From Maylandia zebra (Eukaryota; Chordata; Actinopteri; Cichliformes; Cichlidae), in contig NC_135169.1 of NCBI RefSeq assembly GCF_041146795.1, forward strand, positions 16,654,352-16,718,351: a stretch of 64,000 nt of DNA. Reading direction: 5' to 3'. Shown here in pieces: positions 33,887-45,130 of this stretch; within the stretch, counting starts at the first letter, position 1, and every line of letters starts with the position of its first letter. The notes below the pieces were generated by a model. That model was not told the origin of the DNA. It made no database searches and worked only from the letters and a program-made list of their open reading frames with translations. A program made the translations under genes and the position numbers.

Positions 33887-35880
33887 AGAAACCTCAAAAG
33901 GTCAGCATCTTCCTCTGGCACATGCACCTGGTGAAACATAGCCTCGATGTCAGACATCAAAACAATGGGCTCTTTTCTGAACCTCGTCAGTACGCCAACC
34001 AAACTGTTTGTTAAGTCAGGACCACTCAGGAGGTGCGCATTAAGAGAGACACCCTGGAATGATGCTGCACAGTCAAAGACGACACGCATCTTCCCCTTGG
34101 TAGGATGGTAAACCCCATGGTGAGGGATATACCAAAGTTTCCCATCACTGCGCTCTAATTCTGCGACTGGGACTCTCTTTGCATATCCTCTAGATATAAG
34201 ATCTGTCATGAAGGCAGTGTAGTCTTTGTGAAAGTCTTTATCTCTGATGAACCTTTTCTTCAAACCTAAGGCTCGTTGCTCAGCAATTGCACGGTTGTCA
34301 GGCATTCTTATGTCTCGGTCTTTCAGTGGCAGGGCAATGCTGTAGTGCCCATCCCCCAAAGTCACCGTCTTGCTGGCCAATTCCAGGAACTTCAAGTCTT
34401 CCTTTGACAGCCCCATCTGTTCATCATTGCTGCTCTCAGGAAAATCCATCTTGAACTGCTGTTTCCATAGCTTGTCCAGTGTGACAGCAGAAACTCTGTT
34501 GGCGGTAACTGTTGCCAAACATCCTGGCCTTCCACAGCATTCTCGATTAAGTGGCCCATTCACAGTCCAGCCGAGCACAGTCCTAATGGCAAAGGGTCCA
34601 TCACCTACACTCCGGATGACCTCCAGAGGTTCTAGAGCTCTGGGCATATTCATGCCAATCAAAAGCTCAACATTGGCCTTAATTTCTGGCAAATGAACAT
34701 GCTTCAAATGTGGCCAGTCAACCAGGTCCTGTTGATTTGGGATGTTACCAATATCTACAGGCATTTTATGCTGAGTGAACAGGTTAGGCATATCACAGTA
34801 CATGTCACTGTCCAATCCAGCAACTTCAAGTTCAGGTACAATGAAACTGTCCACCACTTTCTCCTGTCCCATGGTGCGCAGGAGAATCTTTGTCCTCCTC
34901 CCAGCAATATTCAGCTTGTCCATAAGACCCACTGTACAAAAGGATGCTGAACTCCCTTGGTCCAGAAAGGCATACGTTTCCACTATTCTTTGACCTCTCT
35001 TTGATTTTACTTTAACTGGCACAATGGCAAGCTTACAGTCCTGTTCACCGGCCCCAGTAAGACCACTAGTCTGGATCGTAACAGGAATGTTATCTGCCTC
35101 ATTATTAGGTTTGATTTCATTCTTCTCTTTGTGGTGGATATGGAGTATACTTGCATGTCGGAGGCCACAGATTTTACATGAAAGGCGTTTTCTGCATTCT
35201 TTGCTTATGTGCCCAGTGCACAAACAGCCAAAACAAATGCTGTTCTTTTTAAGAAAAGAAATCTTCTCATTATGAGGTTTCTTATCGAGCAGAGCACATG
35301 ACTCCAGTCTGTGTCCGCCTTTGCAGAAAAAACAAGCCTTCACAGTGCTGTGATGATCTTGAGCCCCTGTCTGATTCTGTCTCTCGACATCAGAGACTGT
35401 TGTGGCGAAGCTACTTCCTTTAGCTCTTAGGTGAGGAGAACGTTTCCCTCCATTGCTGCCCTTGACTGCTAGATGTATTGCTGGAACGTCACATAGATTT
35501 CCAAAGATGGGATCTGTTGCAATTTTAACTTGACGCTCAAGGAAGGAAACAATGTCAATGAATGCAGCTCTGCGATGTTGCCTCTCCTGAATGTCACATG
35601 CTACTGTTCGCCATTTGTCTTTTAACTTATATGGCAGTCTTCTAATCACAGCAAGCATATTGGCAGGTGTATTTAATTCAGAGAGATCATCAATCTCTTC
35701 CATTGCATTGCAGCATCCACGTAAGAACAAACAATATGCCTGAAGAGCTTTTCCATCTTCCGATCTAATCAGTGGCCATGAGTGAACCTTGTTCAAATAA
35801 GCAGATGCAATCACATGTCCGTTCCCAAAGTGCTCATACAGCAGAGTCTTTGCCTTTACATATCCAGCACTTCCAGACAT
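33736..35880 (-). pseudogene. pol: BEL/Pao gag C-terminus, protease and RT N-terminus
   Basis: A 714-residue frame begins with the gag C-terminal half, then three zinc-knuckle-like clusters (CFFCKGGHRLESC, CFGCLCTGHISKEC, CKICGLRH), an aspartic protease loop AFLDQGSSAS near residue 300, and the RT fingers (MRVVFDCAAS, LLSGPDLTNSL, MSDIEAMFHQV). It leaves frame in a run of four G near 33885, where the next pol frame takes over. The one-base shift in a homopolymer could be a real indel or an assembly error. Confidence 0.85.
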
Positions 35881-37166
35881 ATGTTGACAGCTTTTAACAA
35901 GTTCATTGGGCTGCCCTTGGTGTACTGTGCAAGGTAATGCAGGCAGTTGCCAGCATCGCCAGTCTTTGCTTCTATGACCTGTTCAAACGAGCGCATAAAG
36001 GCCTGAAAATGTAAAGGGTCACCATCAAAGGTTTGAATCTCCCTTTTGGGCAGTGAAGAAAGGCTTTGCTGATGGACCAACATACAAGTTAATTCATTTT
36101 GTTTTTCCATAATGGACAACAGATTTTCATTGGCTACTGGAAGAGCAGCTTGTGGCTTAGGCAAAGGTGGAATTGATCCAAAAGCGTCAGAAGGCCCCAT
36201 AAGAGCTGGTGTAGGCCTTTCCCTTTTCATATTCTGTTGCACTGTTTTTACTTGAAGCTCTGCATTCCCAGTGATTGCGTTTCCTTTTGTAAGCGTCTGA
36301 GGAACAAAAGTCTCTGCATCCGCATTAAGAATTTCAAGGCTGTTTCCCTTTGTTTTAAAATATGATTCCATTCCATTAGATTTCCGTGAAGCGACACTCC
36401 GCATAGTGGATCCAGTTCTCAGCACGTTCACCTTTGCATCAGTTGCAGCTATATCTGCTTCAAGCTGAAGTTGTTCTTTCTTTCTTCTCAATTGTTCCTC
36501 TTGTTCTTCAAGAGAGTGTTTTTCTTTCAGCATATGTTGACGTGCGAGCACGGCGGCCATTTCAGCTTCTGCCCTGAGACGTGCAGATGAAGTAGATGAT
36601 ACTCAGTAGCTTGACCTACTGCCTTGATTTGACACACTGTCGGATGGCAACACGTCATCATTAACATCATTCTGAGGATTAAGAGATGATTGAGGTTCTT
36701 TTCCAGTGTGCTCTCGCACCTCCATTTCTCCTCCCAGGGAAGTTTCCTGTGACTGCGTTTTGTCAGATGATGGCCTCCCCGAACGTTTATCAGTTTCAGA
36801 AAGCCATATCTTAACATCCTCCATAAACCCTTTATTGTATTTAGAGATGCTTGAGAACCATGTATTTTGTTTATCTTTCTCATCAAATGAGATTAGAGAA
36901 AGTAAAGATTCATGCAATGCACTGGCATCCTTAAACAGGTGTGTTAACTCAAACTGTGATTTGACTCGTGAATGATTTTTATCATCTTTCATTAGCTCTT
37001 TAAGAGACATAATAACACTTTTCATTTTGTTTACATGCCTTTTCCGATCTGTTTGGATGGTTTCGATTTTGTTTGCAAGAGCTTTCTCAGTGAGAGAAAT
37101 TAATCTTTTATCCTTTTCAGTTTTTCCAACAACAGATGCAGCCTGCGATCCACTCATTTTAAGCAT
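35856..37166 (-). pseudogene. gag: BEL/Pao gag N-terminus
   Basis: Two pieces in the same frame, 187 residues (37166-36603) and 234 residues (36560-35856), are separated by one TGA at 36603-36605. The first begins near MSGSQAAS and is helical and Lys-rich. The second contains a charged coiled-coil-like stretch (EEQEEQLRRKKEQLQLEADI), a usual feature of Pao-type gag. A one-base frameshift near 35890 links it to the following frame. Confidence 0.75.
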
Positions 37167-37510
37167 TCAACATAAGCAGCATGCCAAAATCCAAAACAAA
37201 GGCAACAGCGATTCCTTCAAACTCAGTTGAACGCCTGCAGAGCCACAGCACACACACACACTAAACCGAACAGCAAACGTAGCGGTGGGCGTGTCACAAC
37301 AACATCTTCGTATGGTCAGAATCCAAACTGCGTTCAAACAAACAACACGCAGCACAAAAACACAGTTTACATACCACCGTCGTCTTCTCCTTATCTGTCA
37401 GACTAGCCGATTTTATGGGTGTAGTGGTGGCGGTGTGTGGGCTCGCGTCGGCGTTTATTCAGCGCTGATTGCGGGACGCTCCATTGCTGTCGCACATTTT
37501 TGCTGACAAA

Positions 37511-37811
37511 TATTGGCGACTGTCAAGCCTTTGAGTCGCCGAGCAGCTGAATAGGGGAATAATGTTGATGCGCCCGCTGTTTAAAACGTTAGTCAAAGTT
37601 CCAAGTTAAAACTCCTTTATTTCTTATCAAATCCTTAAAATCCAGAAAAACAGTGATCAAAAACATTCCAAGCTTGAGCGGTCAGCAAAAGTCGACTTCC
37701 CCCATCACCCACTCATTCACAAAATTTCCCTCGGGCCGTGAACAGGTGATATAGCAATCACTATTACTATTACCGACACCACGTGACCCAAAGCTACGCC
37801 TATCCACAACA
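37511..37811 (-). repeat. BEL/Pao 5' LTR
   Basis: This LTR is upstream in the coding direction. The leader between it and gag (37167-37510) holds no gene; no clear primer-binding site was identified. Confidence 0.9.
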
Positions 37812-37840
37812 GTGCGTCTTATGGTCGTGAAAATACGGTA

Positions 37841-37940
37841 GGTAGGGGGTTCAGATGGCGAAATCACACTATTAAGACATGCTTCCTGCCTGGATTTATA
37901 TAGGTTGGGGGTTCAGATGGCCAAATCACACTATTAAATC
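37841..37940 (+). repeat. 62-bp tandem repeat, continuation
   Basis: One full unit (37841-37902) and part of another continue the array broken at 29313. Confidence 0.9.
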
Positions 37941-38271
37941 ACACACTGAAACAAAACCACAAAAAACAAATAATCTGAAACACTCAGTCCAAACACAAGG
38001 GCTTAAGAGTCCGAGACCCGGTTTCAGGAGGGCGGCCATGATCTCAGCAGAAAAGGAGTTCATGGCGAAGTAGTTCAGGTGGCCGATCTAGAGGCCAATG
38101 GCACAAGAATCTAAAGTCAGGCAGATCAGGGGGCCGTCCTGGAGGTCGACAGCATAGCAGTTCATAGTTCAAAGGTTCAGGGGGCCGGCCACGAGGAAGG
38201 TGGCAGTGGCGAAGCAGGTATGGCTGGCCACACTCGGGCTGCTTGGCTCGTGGCCAGCGGCGACGTGGACA
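37941..38271 (-). pseudogene. fragment related to the antisense gag-like gene (GRPPE repeats)
   Basis: The minus strand encodes repeats of a CHWPLDRPPELL / CCRPPGRPPDLP type. Similar RGRPPE units form the C-terminus of the frame at 61671-63032. Only the repeat region is present, abutting the duplicated ERV env. Confidence 0.5.
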
Positions 38272-39553
38272 AGACCTGAATTGGAACCCCACTTTCCAGG
38301 AGACCAAACTTCCCAGGACAATGCCACGACTCCAAAGAAGACTCCTTTTATTTAATCATAGGAGTGGATCAGGCCGGTTCAGACACAATGGGCATAATAA
38401 AGGTAAGACTACATCATGCACTAAGCCCAAACCACAGTATGACCCGTGCTAATGCAACAGAGGTCACCGCCACTTGCGGACCCCTTTGTAAATTTTCTGA
38501 ATATCACCTCCCCAGAGAATGTCGTGCAAGTAGAGACGGGTTACTAGACAAAAATACTTGACTGGATAACATACACAGCCAGGGTAAACAACATGACAGA
38601 CTGGCCTGCTCTGCAGCCCGCCCCACACTGTTCACTGTGCCTGCCCCTTTATTGTTCTGGGAGGAGAGGCCAGGATTTGATTGCATGCTGCAACTCCACA
38701 TGAGAGAGAGGGTGGACCATGATTGCGCTGTATTAAGTACTCCCTTCCCAGTGGTAAGGAAAAGTGTCACCCCCCGTGTTCTCCCCAACGGCCAGAAATT
38801 TTATGTGCCTAACCAGGGTGAATGCCACCCCTGTAGGACCTCCTGATGATTCATGGTGTGCTAAAATAATAAATGTCACAAAATGGGGAAAATATGAGCA
38901 GCAATAATGCGGCTCGAGCCGATCTGTTCTGGTGGTGCGGTGACAAGGTGTTAAGAGACACTATGCTGGTCAGAAACCTGCACAACTGTGAGGTTGGCAC
39001 TCCCTACAGTGTTAGCAGGGTCCCACACCTCTGCAGAGGCCCATGTGGGAAGGGCCCGTAGGAACACAACGGAAGATTTTGATTTGACTAAAAACTCCCC
39101 AACTTATATAGATGCTGTAGGTGTCCTCAGAGGTGTCCCTGATAAGTTTAAATTGGCCAACCAGTTTGAAGGGGTGTATCTTCTTATGGGTAACTCCGAA
39201 TAAGAATGTGGACAGAATCAACTATGTACAATACAAAGTCCAACGACTGGCCAATCTGACATGGGATGCAGTGGCGGACCTATCCGAACAGCCGGCTGCC
39301 GCATCCTTGATGGCCTGGCAGAATCGAATGGCTCTGGACATGCTCTTGGCTGAAAAAAAAAGGGGTGGGGGGGGCTGAACTATGGTGGGTCCTCTGTGCT
39401 GCACTTTCATTCCAAAAAACACAGCCCCAGATGGCACTGTAACCAGAGCCTTGGAAGGTTTGTGAACACTGTCATCCCAAATGACAGAGGACTCCGGCAT
39501 TACTAACCCCTTAGACGGGTGGTTCAACAGACAGTTTGGGAAGTATAAGGCCA
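38272..39553 (+). pseudogene. env: duplicated ERV env fragment
   Basis: It matches 24262-25577, including the Cys-rich surface blocks and the QNRMALDML segment. It differs by small deletions (for example about 27 bases near 38474) and by the A/G run near 39352. It is interrupted by stops and by the transposon. Confidence 0.75.
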
Positions 39554-39555
39554 TA

Positions 39556-40750
39556 CAGGGAGTGCAGAATTATTAGGCAAATGAGTATTTTGTCCACATC
39601 ATCCTCTTCATGCATGTTGTCTTACTCCAAGCTGCATAGGCTCGAAAGCCTACTACCAATTAAGCATATTAGGTGATGTGCATCTCTGTAATGAGAAGGG
39701 GTGTGGTCTAATGACATCAACACCCTATATCAGGTGTGCATAATTATTAGGCAACGTCCTTTCCTTTGGCAAAATGGGTCAAAAGAAGGACTTGACAGGC
39801 TCAGAAAAGTCAAAAATAGTGAGATATCTTGCAGAGGAATGCAGCAGTCTCAAAATTGCAAAGCTTCTGAAGCGTGATCATCGAACAATCAAGCGTTTCA
39901 TTCAAAATAGTCAACAGGGTCGCAAGAAGCGTGTGGAAAAACCAAGGCGCAAAGTAACTGCCCATGAACTGAGAAAAGTCAAGCGTGCAGCTGCCAAGAT
40001 GCCACTTGCCACCAGTTTGGCCATATTTCAGAGCTGCAACATCACTGGAGTGCCCAAAAGCACAAGGTGTGCAATACTCAGAGACATGGCCAAGGTAAGA
40101 AAGGCTGAAAGACGACCACCACTGAACAAGACACACAAGCTGAAACGTCAAGACTGGGCCAAGAAATATCTCAAGACTGGTTTTTCTAAGGTTTTATGGA
40201 CTGATGACATGAGAGTGAGTCTTGATGGGCCAGATGGATGGGCCCGTGGCTGGATTGGTAAAGGGCAGAGAGCTCCAGTCCCACTCAGACGCCAGCAAGG
40301 TGGAGGTGGAGTACTGGTTTGGGCTGGTATCATCAAAGATGAGCTTGTGGGGCCTTTTCGGGTTGAGGATGGAGTCAAGCTCAACTCCCAGTCCTACTGC
40401 CAGTTTCTGGAAGACACCTTCTTCAAGCAGTGGTACAGGAAGAAGTCTGCATCCTTCAAGAAAAGCATGATTTTCATGCAGGACAATGCTCCATCACACG
40501 CGTCCAAGTACTCCACAGCGTGGCTGGCAAGAAAGGGTATAAAAGAAGAAAAACTAATGACATGGCCTCCTTGTTCACCTGATCTGAACCCCATTGAGAA
40601 CCTGTGGTCCATCATCAAATGTGAGATTTACAAGGAGGGAAAACAGTACACCTCTCTGAACAGTGTCTGGGAGGCTGTGGTTGCTGCTGCACGCAATGTT
40701 GATGGTGAACAGATCAAAACACTGACAGAATCCATGGAAGGCAGGCTTTT
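39556..40750 (+). mobile_element. DD37E transposon copy 2, 3'-deleted
   Basis: The left TA (39554-39555) and inverted end are intact. The right part, beyond the transposase C-terminus, is deleted and fused to the ERV LTR. Confidence 0.9.
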
Positions 40751-40826
40751 GTTGTGGGATTTCTCTTTAGTGTATTGTCCTTTAATGTATTGTCTTGATG
40801 AAATGCTTTCATGTTACTTAGTTTAG
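39774..40826 (+). pseudogene. DD37E transposase fused to LTR sequence
   Basis: The frame is open for 350 codons. The first about 326 match copy 1 with about five changes, and keep all three catalytic acids (Asp144, Asp237, Glu275). The last about 24 residues are read from the ERV LTR and replace the native end, SVLAKKGGYIGR. The right transposon end is gone, so this copy cannot move itself, though the protein might still be made. Confidence 0.75.
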
Positions 40827-41579
40827 TATGTCTGGTTAACACATCATTCATGCCAGGAAACAGACGGTGAGAAACTGGTGAATATCTCCCTGGAAAAGGA
40901 AGCTCGGTCAGGAAGCCCTGACCCCAGAGTGGGGGAGATTCATACAGGTGATAGAGAGTCTTTCTGTTTAGAGCCAAGGTGTGAGCTGCAAGTGTAAAAG
41001 TCTTTTGTTTTGCGACTGTGTACAGAAGGGACCTGAATTGTTCATTGTCAGTGTCAAAGGATTTTTGTTTTTACAGGTTTTATTATTCATATAATAATCA
41101 GCTAAGAGTGTTTATATTTCTGTTTGTACTCAACCAGCTGCACAATTAACCGTTGGCTCTTTGCTCTATAACGGAAACTGTTTGCCGTCACATTATCTGT
41201 CAGCAGCAGGAAATGGCCACCCAAGAGTAAGAAACGACCTTGTAGAGAACACAACGTTTTGAGAAGTTACACCTGCCTGCTCGAGAAGATAAGCATGTTA
41301 TTTCCTTTTTTGTATGCGTCATGCTGTGTATAAATAAAGGCAGAGAGCTGCTGCAGGGTGTGAGTCTCCGTTGAGCTCTCACCCGTGCACGTTAAACTGC
41401 TGAAGTGTCTGAGTGTTATTTTATTATATCTGAGTGCTTGATAAGAGAATATCTCTCACAGTCAGAGACGACTTTCAGTGCCCCCTGCCTGACGTCCCTC
41501 CTTATGCACGAGATAGCTGAAATAAAAGTGTTGTTACAACTCATCGTGTCTGCAGGCTTTGGTAATTAAAATTTCCACA
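40750..41579 (+). repeat. duplicated ERV 3' LTR, split by a solo LTR
   Basis: LTR sequence spans 40750-41051 and 41466-41579 and is nearly identical to 27480-27895. AGCG follows at 41580-41583, as in the first copy. Confidence 0.9.
41052..41460 (+). mobile_element. solo LTR inserted in the ERV LTR
   Basis: A 409-bp segment begins TGTCAAAGG and ends CTCTCACA, flanked by the duplication GTCAG (41047-41051 and 41461-41465). It contains TATAAATA at 41329-41336 overlapping AATAAA. It is absent from the first copy, so it inserted after the duplication. Confidence 0.9.
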
Positions 41580-41914
41580 AGCGACATAACCCAAACGAAA
41601 AGACATAAAACAAACCAAAGATTTTTTGCTTTCTTGGAGATGGTATGTAAAGCATTTGTTACCAGGCTTGCTCAGACTTGTTTACATCCAGTGACACAGT
41701 TTATGATTTGGGTGGAGCAGCTTACAGCAGGCTGGATGCATGAAACTGAACACATTGCATGTTCGCAGCTTTAACAACTACACATAATGAGGTCAGGATT
41801 TTTCTGATTATACTGACAATTCTTCAGAAGTGTGGAAGAAACATGCTGATGATAAGTAGAGGTACATTTCAAAAGTCACTAATACCTTTATATATCAATG
41901 AAATTTCCACACAA

Positions 41915-42473
41915 GTGAACAAGGAGTGGAGGAAGAAGAGGAACCAGTGGAGGAAGGTCTTAGGATTGTGCTAGTTGGGAAAACTGGAGTTGGGAAAAGT
42001 TCAGCAGGAAACACCACCTTAGGAACAAGAGCTTTCAAGTCTACATCATCTCCTTCCTCAGTAACAACAGAGTGTCAGAAGGAAACCTGTCAGTTTGAAG
42101 GTCAAGAACTGGCTGTAGTCGATACTCCACGTCTGTTTGACACCGAAAAAAGTAACAATGAGGTGGTGACAGAGATTGCTAGGTGCATCTTATTTGCTGC
42201 TCCTGGTCCTCATGTGTTCCTGGTTGTGCTGCAGTCACTCCGATTTAACAAACCACAGTGAAAATGATTCAGAAAATATTTGGCAAGGAAGCACACCATT
42301 ACACTATGGTGTTGTTCACTTATGGAGACAATCTGGAGGCAGATGAAGTCAGCATAGAGGACTTCATTAAAGAAAGTAAAGCTTTCTCTGACTTCATCTG
42401 TCAGTGCCATGGAGGATATCACGTTTTTAACAGCAGATACAAGGAACCCACTCACGTCCGAAAGCTGCTGTAA
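41915..42473 (+). pseudogene. GIMAP-C exon 2, frameshifted and truncated
   Basis: This copy shares DTPR and TTLG with GIMAP-B. The acceptor AG is changed to AA (41913-41914), leaving AG one base downstream, which would shift the frame. A 10-base deletion near 42247 breaks the frame within the conserved box region. The second half (42258-42473) continues in another frame through [11 protein letters not shown] to a stop at 42471, where GIMAP similarity ends. It has three independent defects, and no exon 1 is present before the duplicated LTR. Confidence 0.85.
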
Positions 42474-42479
42474 AATGAC

Positions 42480-42980
42480 AACATTTAACAATTCAATTTA
42501 ACAGAGACCCCCTTCCTGTTAGAACAATTAGCACATAAAGGTGGCTCTTTCAGTTCAGTTCTTTTTTATTTCAAACATATACATTCACCAACATTTCATA
42601 AAATCATTCCATGCAGTTTTTTTGAAAAGGAGTAGGCAGAAGTATATACTTATTTAGCCCTACCCCTGAGGTTTACATCCTCATCATCTAAATTTGAACA
42701 ACAAAAATATATACAACGCCTTTAACTTAGAACATAACATCACAAAAAAATATTTTCTTATGTTCAACTAAAACTATATTTAGATTTGCTAATTTGCAGA
42801 AGAAAATAAACATCAGTCTGACTGCTGTCTTGGGTTAATTGCATTTTCTTCATTCTTATACTTAAGGGGGGGTTATACTAAAATTTCTTTTTTGAGTTTT
42901 ATTTTAAACTGGTTTATATCACTACTGACTTTTATTTCTTCTTTTAACTCATTCCAGAATGTAACTGCCCCTATTGAAAT
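42480..42980 (-). mobile_element. LINE 3' region, antisense
   Basis: The minus strand has GGGGTAGGGCTAAATAAGTATATACTTCTGCCTACTCC-type sequence (positions about 42610-42670) characteristic of the 3' UTR of a widespread fish LINE. It belongs with the coding fragments at 44690-45130 and 52360-52480. Confidence 0.55.
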
Positions 42981-44690
42981 TGTTGGGGTTCAAAGATTGA
43001 GGAAGGAGAGTACACCACCCATAGTCCAAAAGCTCTTGGTCAAACAGTTGATTTTTAATGAACACACGTGGGAAGAACAGCTCTGTTCGCAGACAGGAAC
43101 TGGTCTTCGACTTCCTCAAAGCATAACAGATATTTTATACAATCAGGGTTTGAATTTACTGACGCCCCCTCATACGTCACAGGTACTTTTTATACATACG
43201 TCAATATCAAAACAACACTGACTTTTACCCAGTTCAAAAGAACATCATCTTCTATTTTCATGGCTGGCCCTTCCTCCAGTCAACCTTTCAGTTCCTCTTT
43301 CTCGCCGAGACACTTTTGCAGTTTCAGACATGCTAATCTCTCCCTCCTCTAAATAAATTCTAACTCATGTGTGTGTGTTTTGACCTCACATGCTCTTTGT
43401 GTCACCTCTTCACCTACTAACTGTCTCTTGTCCTTAAATGCTCTTCCTCAATTCACCTGTTGTACTTCTGACCTTTCACCAGGCCAGAGGCTCACTGAGA
43501 CTATATGTGTCTTCTACTAAATAAATGTTCTAACCAAGAACCTCTACTTAAAAGCTTAATCTACAATGACCTGATATAAGTGTTGTAAGCATGTATTGCA
43601 ATTCCTTCTATGTTCTAGTTTTCCTCTCAACATGTATCACCTGGACATCGCGCCTGATGAAGCTTCAGACCTTTAAAGAACCTGAACATCAACTCAAATA
43701 AGCACAGATATGCAATGTGTATAAAATAGTTATAACTGCCTCTGGAATAAACATCTTAAAGCCATCTTAAGGCCATCTGTTACATTGTTAAAGCCTAGTC
43801 TCAGCCTGCTGCTCAGAATAACTTTCGGTTTCAGTTCTGCAATTTCTCTGCAAGCCTGTTTCCTGTCCTGTTACTTTTTAGCCTTTTCTGAAAGACACAC
43901 TGTTCAAAACGCCTTATAAACTCCAGATTATATTATTAATGCAATGGTACTGATGACAATTATTTAGCAATAGCAATAAAATAATTTCCCTACTCCACAT
44001 TCCCTCTCTCGACCTCTGGCACACCCGAGGTCGCAATACATTGTGTAACATTCCATGTATAAACTTTGGTTTCCTCGGTCCCTCTCTGGTGGTTCCTCAG
44101 GCCTCGAGATCTCCAGGATCCTCGCCCCTCCTGTGGTCGCCAAGATCTTCTGCAAAGGAAACAAAACACCTTTTCCTGCATCTCCCTATTTGGGACTCAG
44201 TAATCAAAAGCCTGATCCTAATTTTGTTCTTTAACTTATTGACTTCTATTTATATAGATTCTTCAACGTTACTCATCTCTTTAAAACTCTATTTTTCCCT
44301 TATCTGATCATCAACATCCTGTCAAGTTCCTCCCTAATTTAAGTCGCCTTTTTAACAAAAAATTCATTAGAACCAGCCTATTCTACTAAAAGCTCCTAAA
44401 GAAAAACAACCACTTTAATCAATTAAGTTTAAGCCTATAAGCAATTACTCCTGTATACATTTCATCATAGCTAAATGCTGCCTTGAAGCAACTCCTATGT
44501 GTTAACACTAACTTCATTTTAAACCCTCATTTCCTATGTTATAATCTGTTTTTGGTATAGCCTTTTTATTTCATTTTGCTCCTTTTAATGTAACAATACC
44601 TTCTAATTCTAATTTAACAATGTTCTTAACTTAACAACTAAATAGATTTGAGGCCTTTTGCCTGGAATCAATACTGTCATGTGTGTTTCT
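42981..44690 (-). mobile_element. antisense copy of part of the 7.5-kb gene-less element
   Basis: The reverse complement of about 43960-44680 matches 20690-21240, including GATTCCAGGCAAAAGGCCTC and AGCTATGATG. The reverse of 43790-43890 matches 53830-53945. The fragment interrupts the antisense LINE. No gene is visible. Confidence 0.65.
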
Positions 44691-45130
44691 TAACTCTGTG
44701 TCTGTAAGCGCGTGCGATCCTGCAATAACTCATATCAAAAAATGCAATATGTATAAAAATGTTTTCAATGTTGTTCTTACTCTTTGTATTTCTAAATTCC
44801 ACTTCACTCTAAAATTATACCTCACTTCTCTCTCTAAGAACCATTTACTTATTTCCATTGGGAGCATCCCTTTCCTTGCCTTATATATTATTTGCACTGT
44901 TTTAAACTTCACCAGATCCTGGAATTTTATAGCTTGCGTCCTAATAAAGAGTGCATTTGTGTGAGCCCTATACCCCTCCTGATTTATTAATCTAATAGCC
45001 CTTTTCTGCATTATGATTATAGTCTGAATATTACTTTTATATGTATTGCCCCAAACCTCTACACAATAACACATGTATGGTAATAGCAAAGCACAATATA
45101 ACATATACAATGTTTTCCTATCCAGAAATC
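44690..45130 (-). pseudogene. LINE reverse transcriptase C-terminus, antisense
   Basis: A 126-residue minus-strand frame (45110-44730) reads LPYMCYCVEVWGNTYKSN, MQKRAIRLI and an ARKGMLP segment, as in the C-terminal part of CR1/L2-type LINE polyproteins. Upstream RT sequence continues at 52480-52360, showing that the L2 element at 45131-52358 inserted into it. Confidence 0.7.

Larger units (their letters stand above)
30476..37811 (-). mobile_element. BEL/Pao LTR retrotransposon, complete
   Basis: Two 301-303 bp LTRs (30476-30778 and 37511-37811) flank an internal region coded on the minus strand. The 5-bp duplication GTGCG is at 30471-30475 and 37812-37816. On the coding strand the LTR begins TGTTGTGG. 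The LTRs differ by one substitution and one 2-base indel, so the insertion is young. It sits in the right end of the pogo element. Confidence 0.92.
29314..37838 (+). mobile_element. pogo-type transposon derivative split by BEL/Pao
   Basis: The left end CCGTATTTTCACAACCATAA (29314) and the right end finishing GTCGTGAAAATACGG (37838) are inverted repeats flanked by TA on both sides (29312-29313 and 37839-37840). Pogo sequence occupies 29314-30475 and 37812-37838; the rest is the inserted BEL/Pao element. Confidence 0.85.
38272..42471 (+). repeat. segmental duplicate of 24262-28628
   Basis: Starting at CCTGAATTGGAACCCC the sequence repeats ERV env, the DD37E insertion at the same site, the ERV 3' LTR and the GIMAP pseudogene, with few changes and some small deletions. 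A larger deletion joins transposase to LTR at about 40750. This copy keeps GIMAP sequence that the other copy has lost. Confidence 0.9.
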
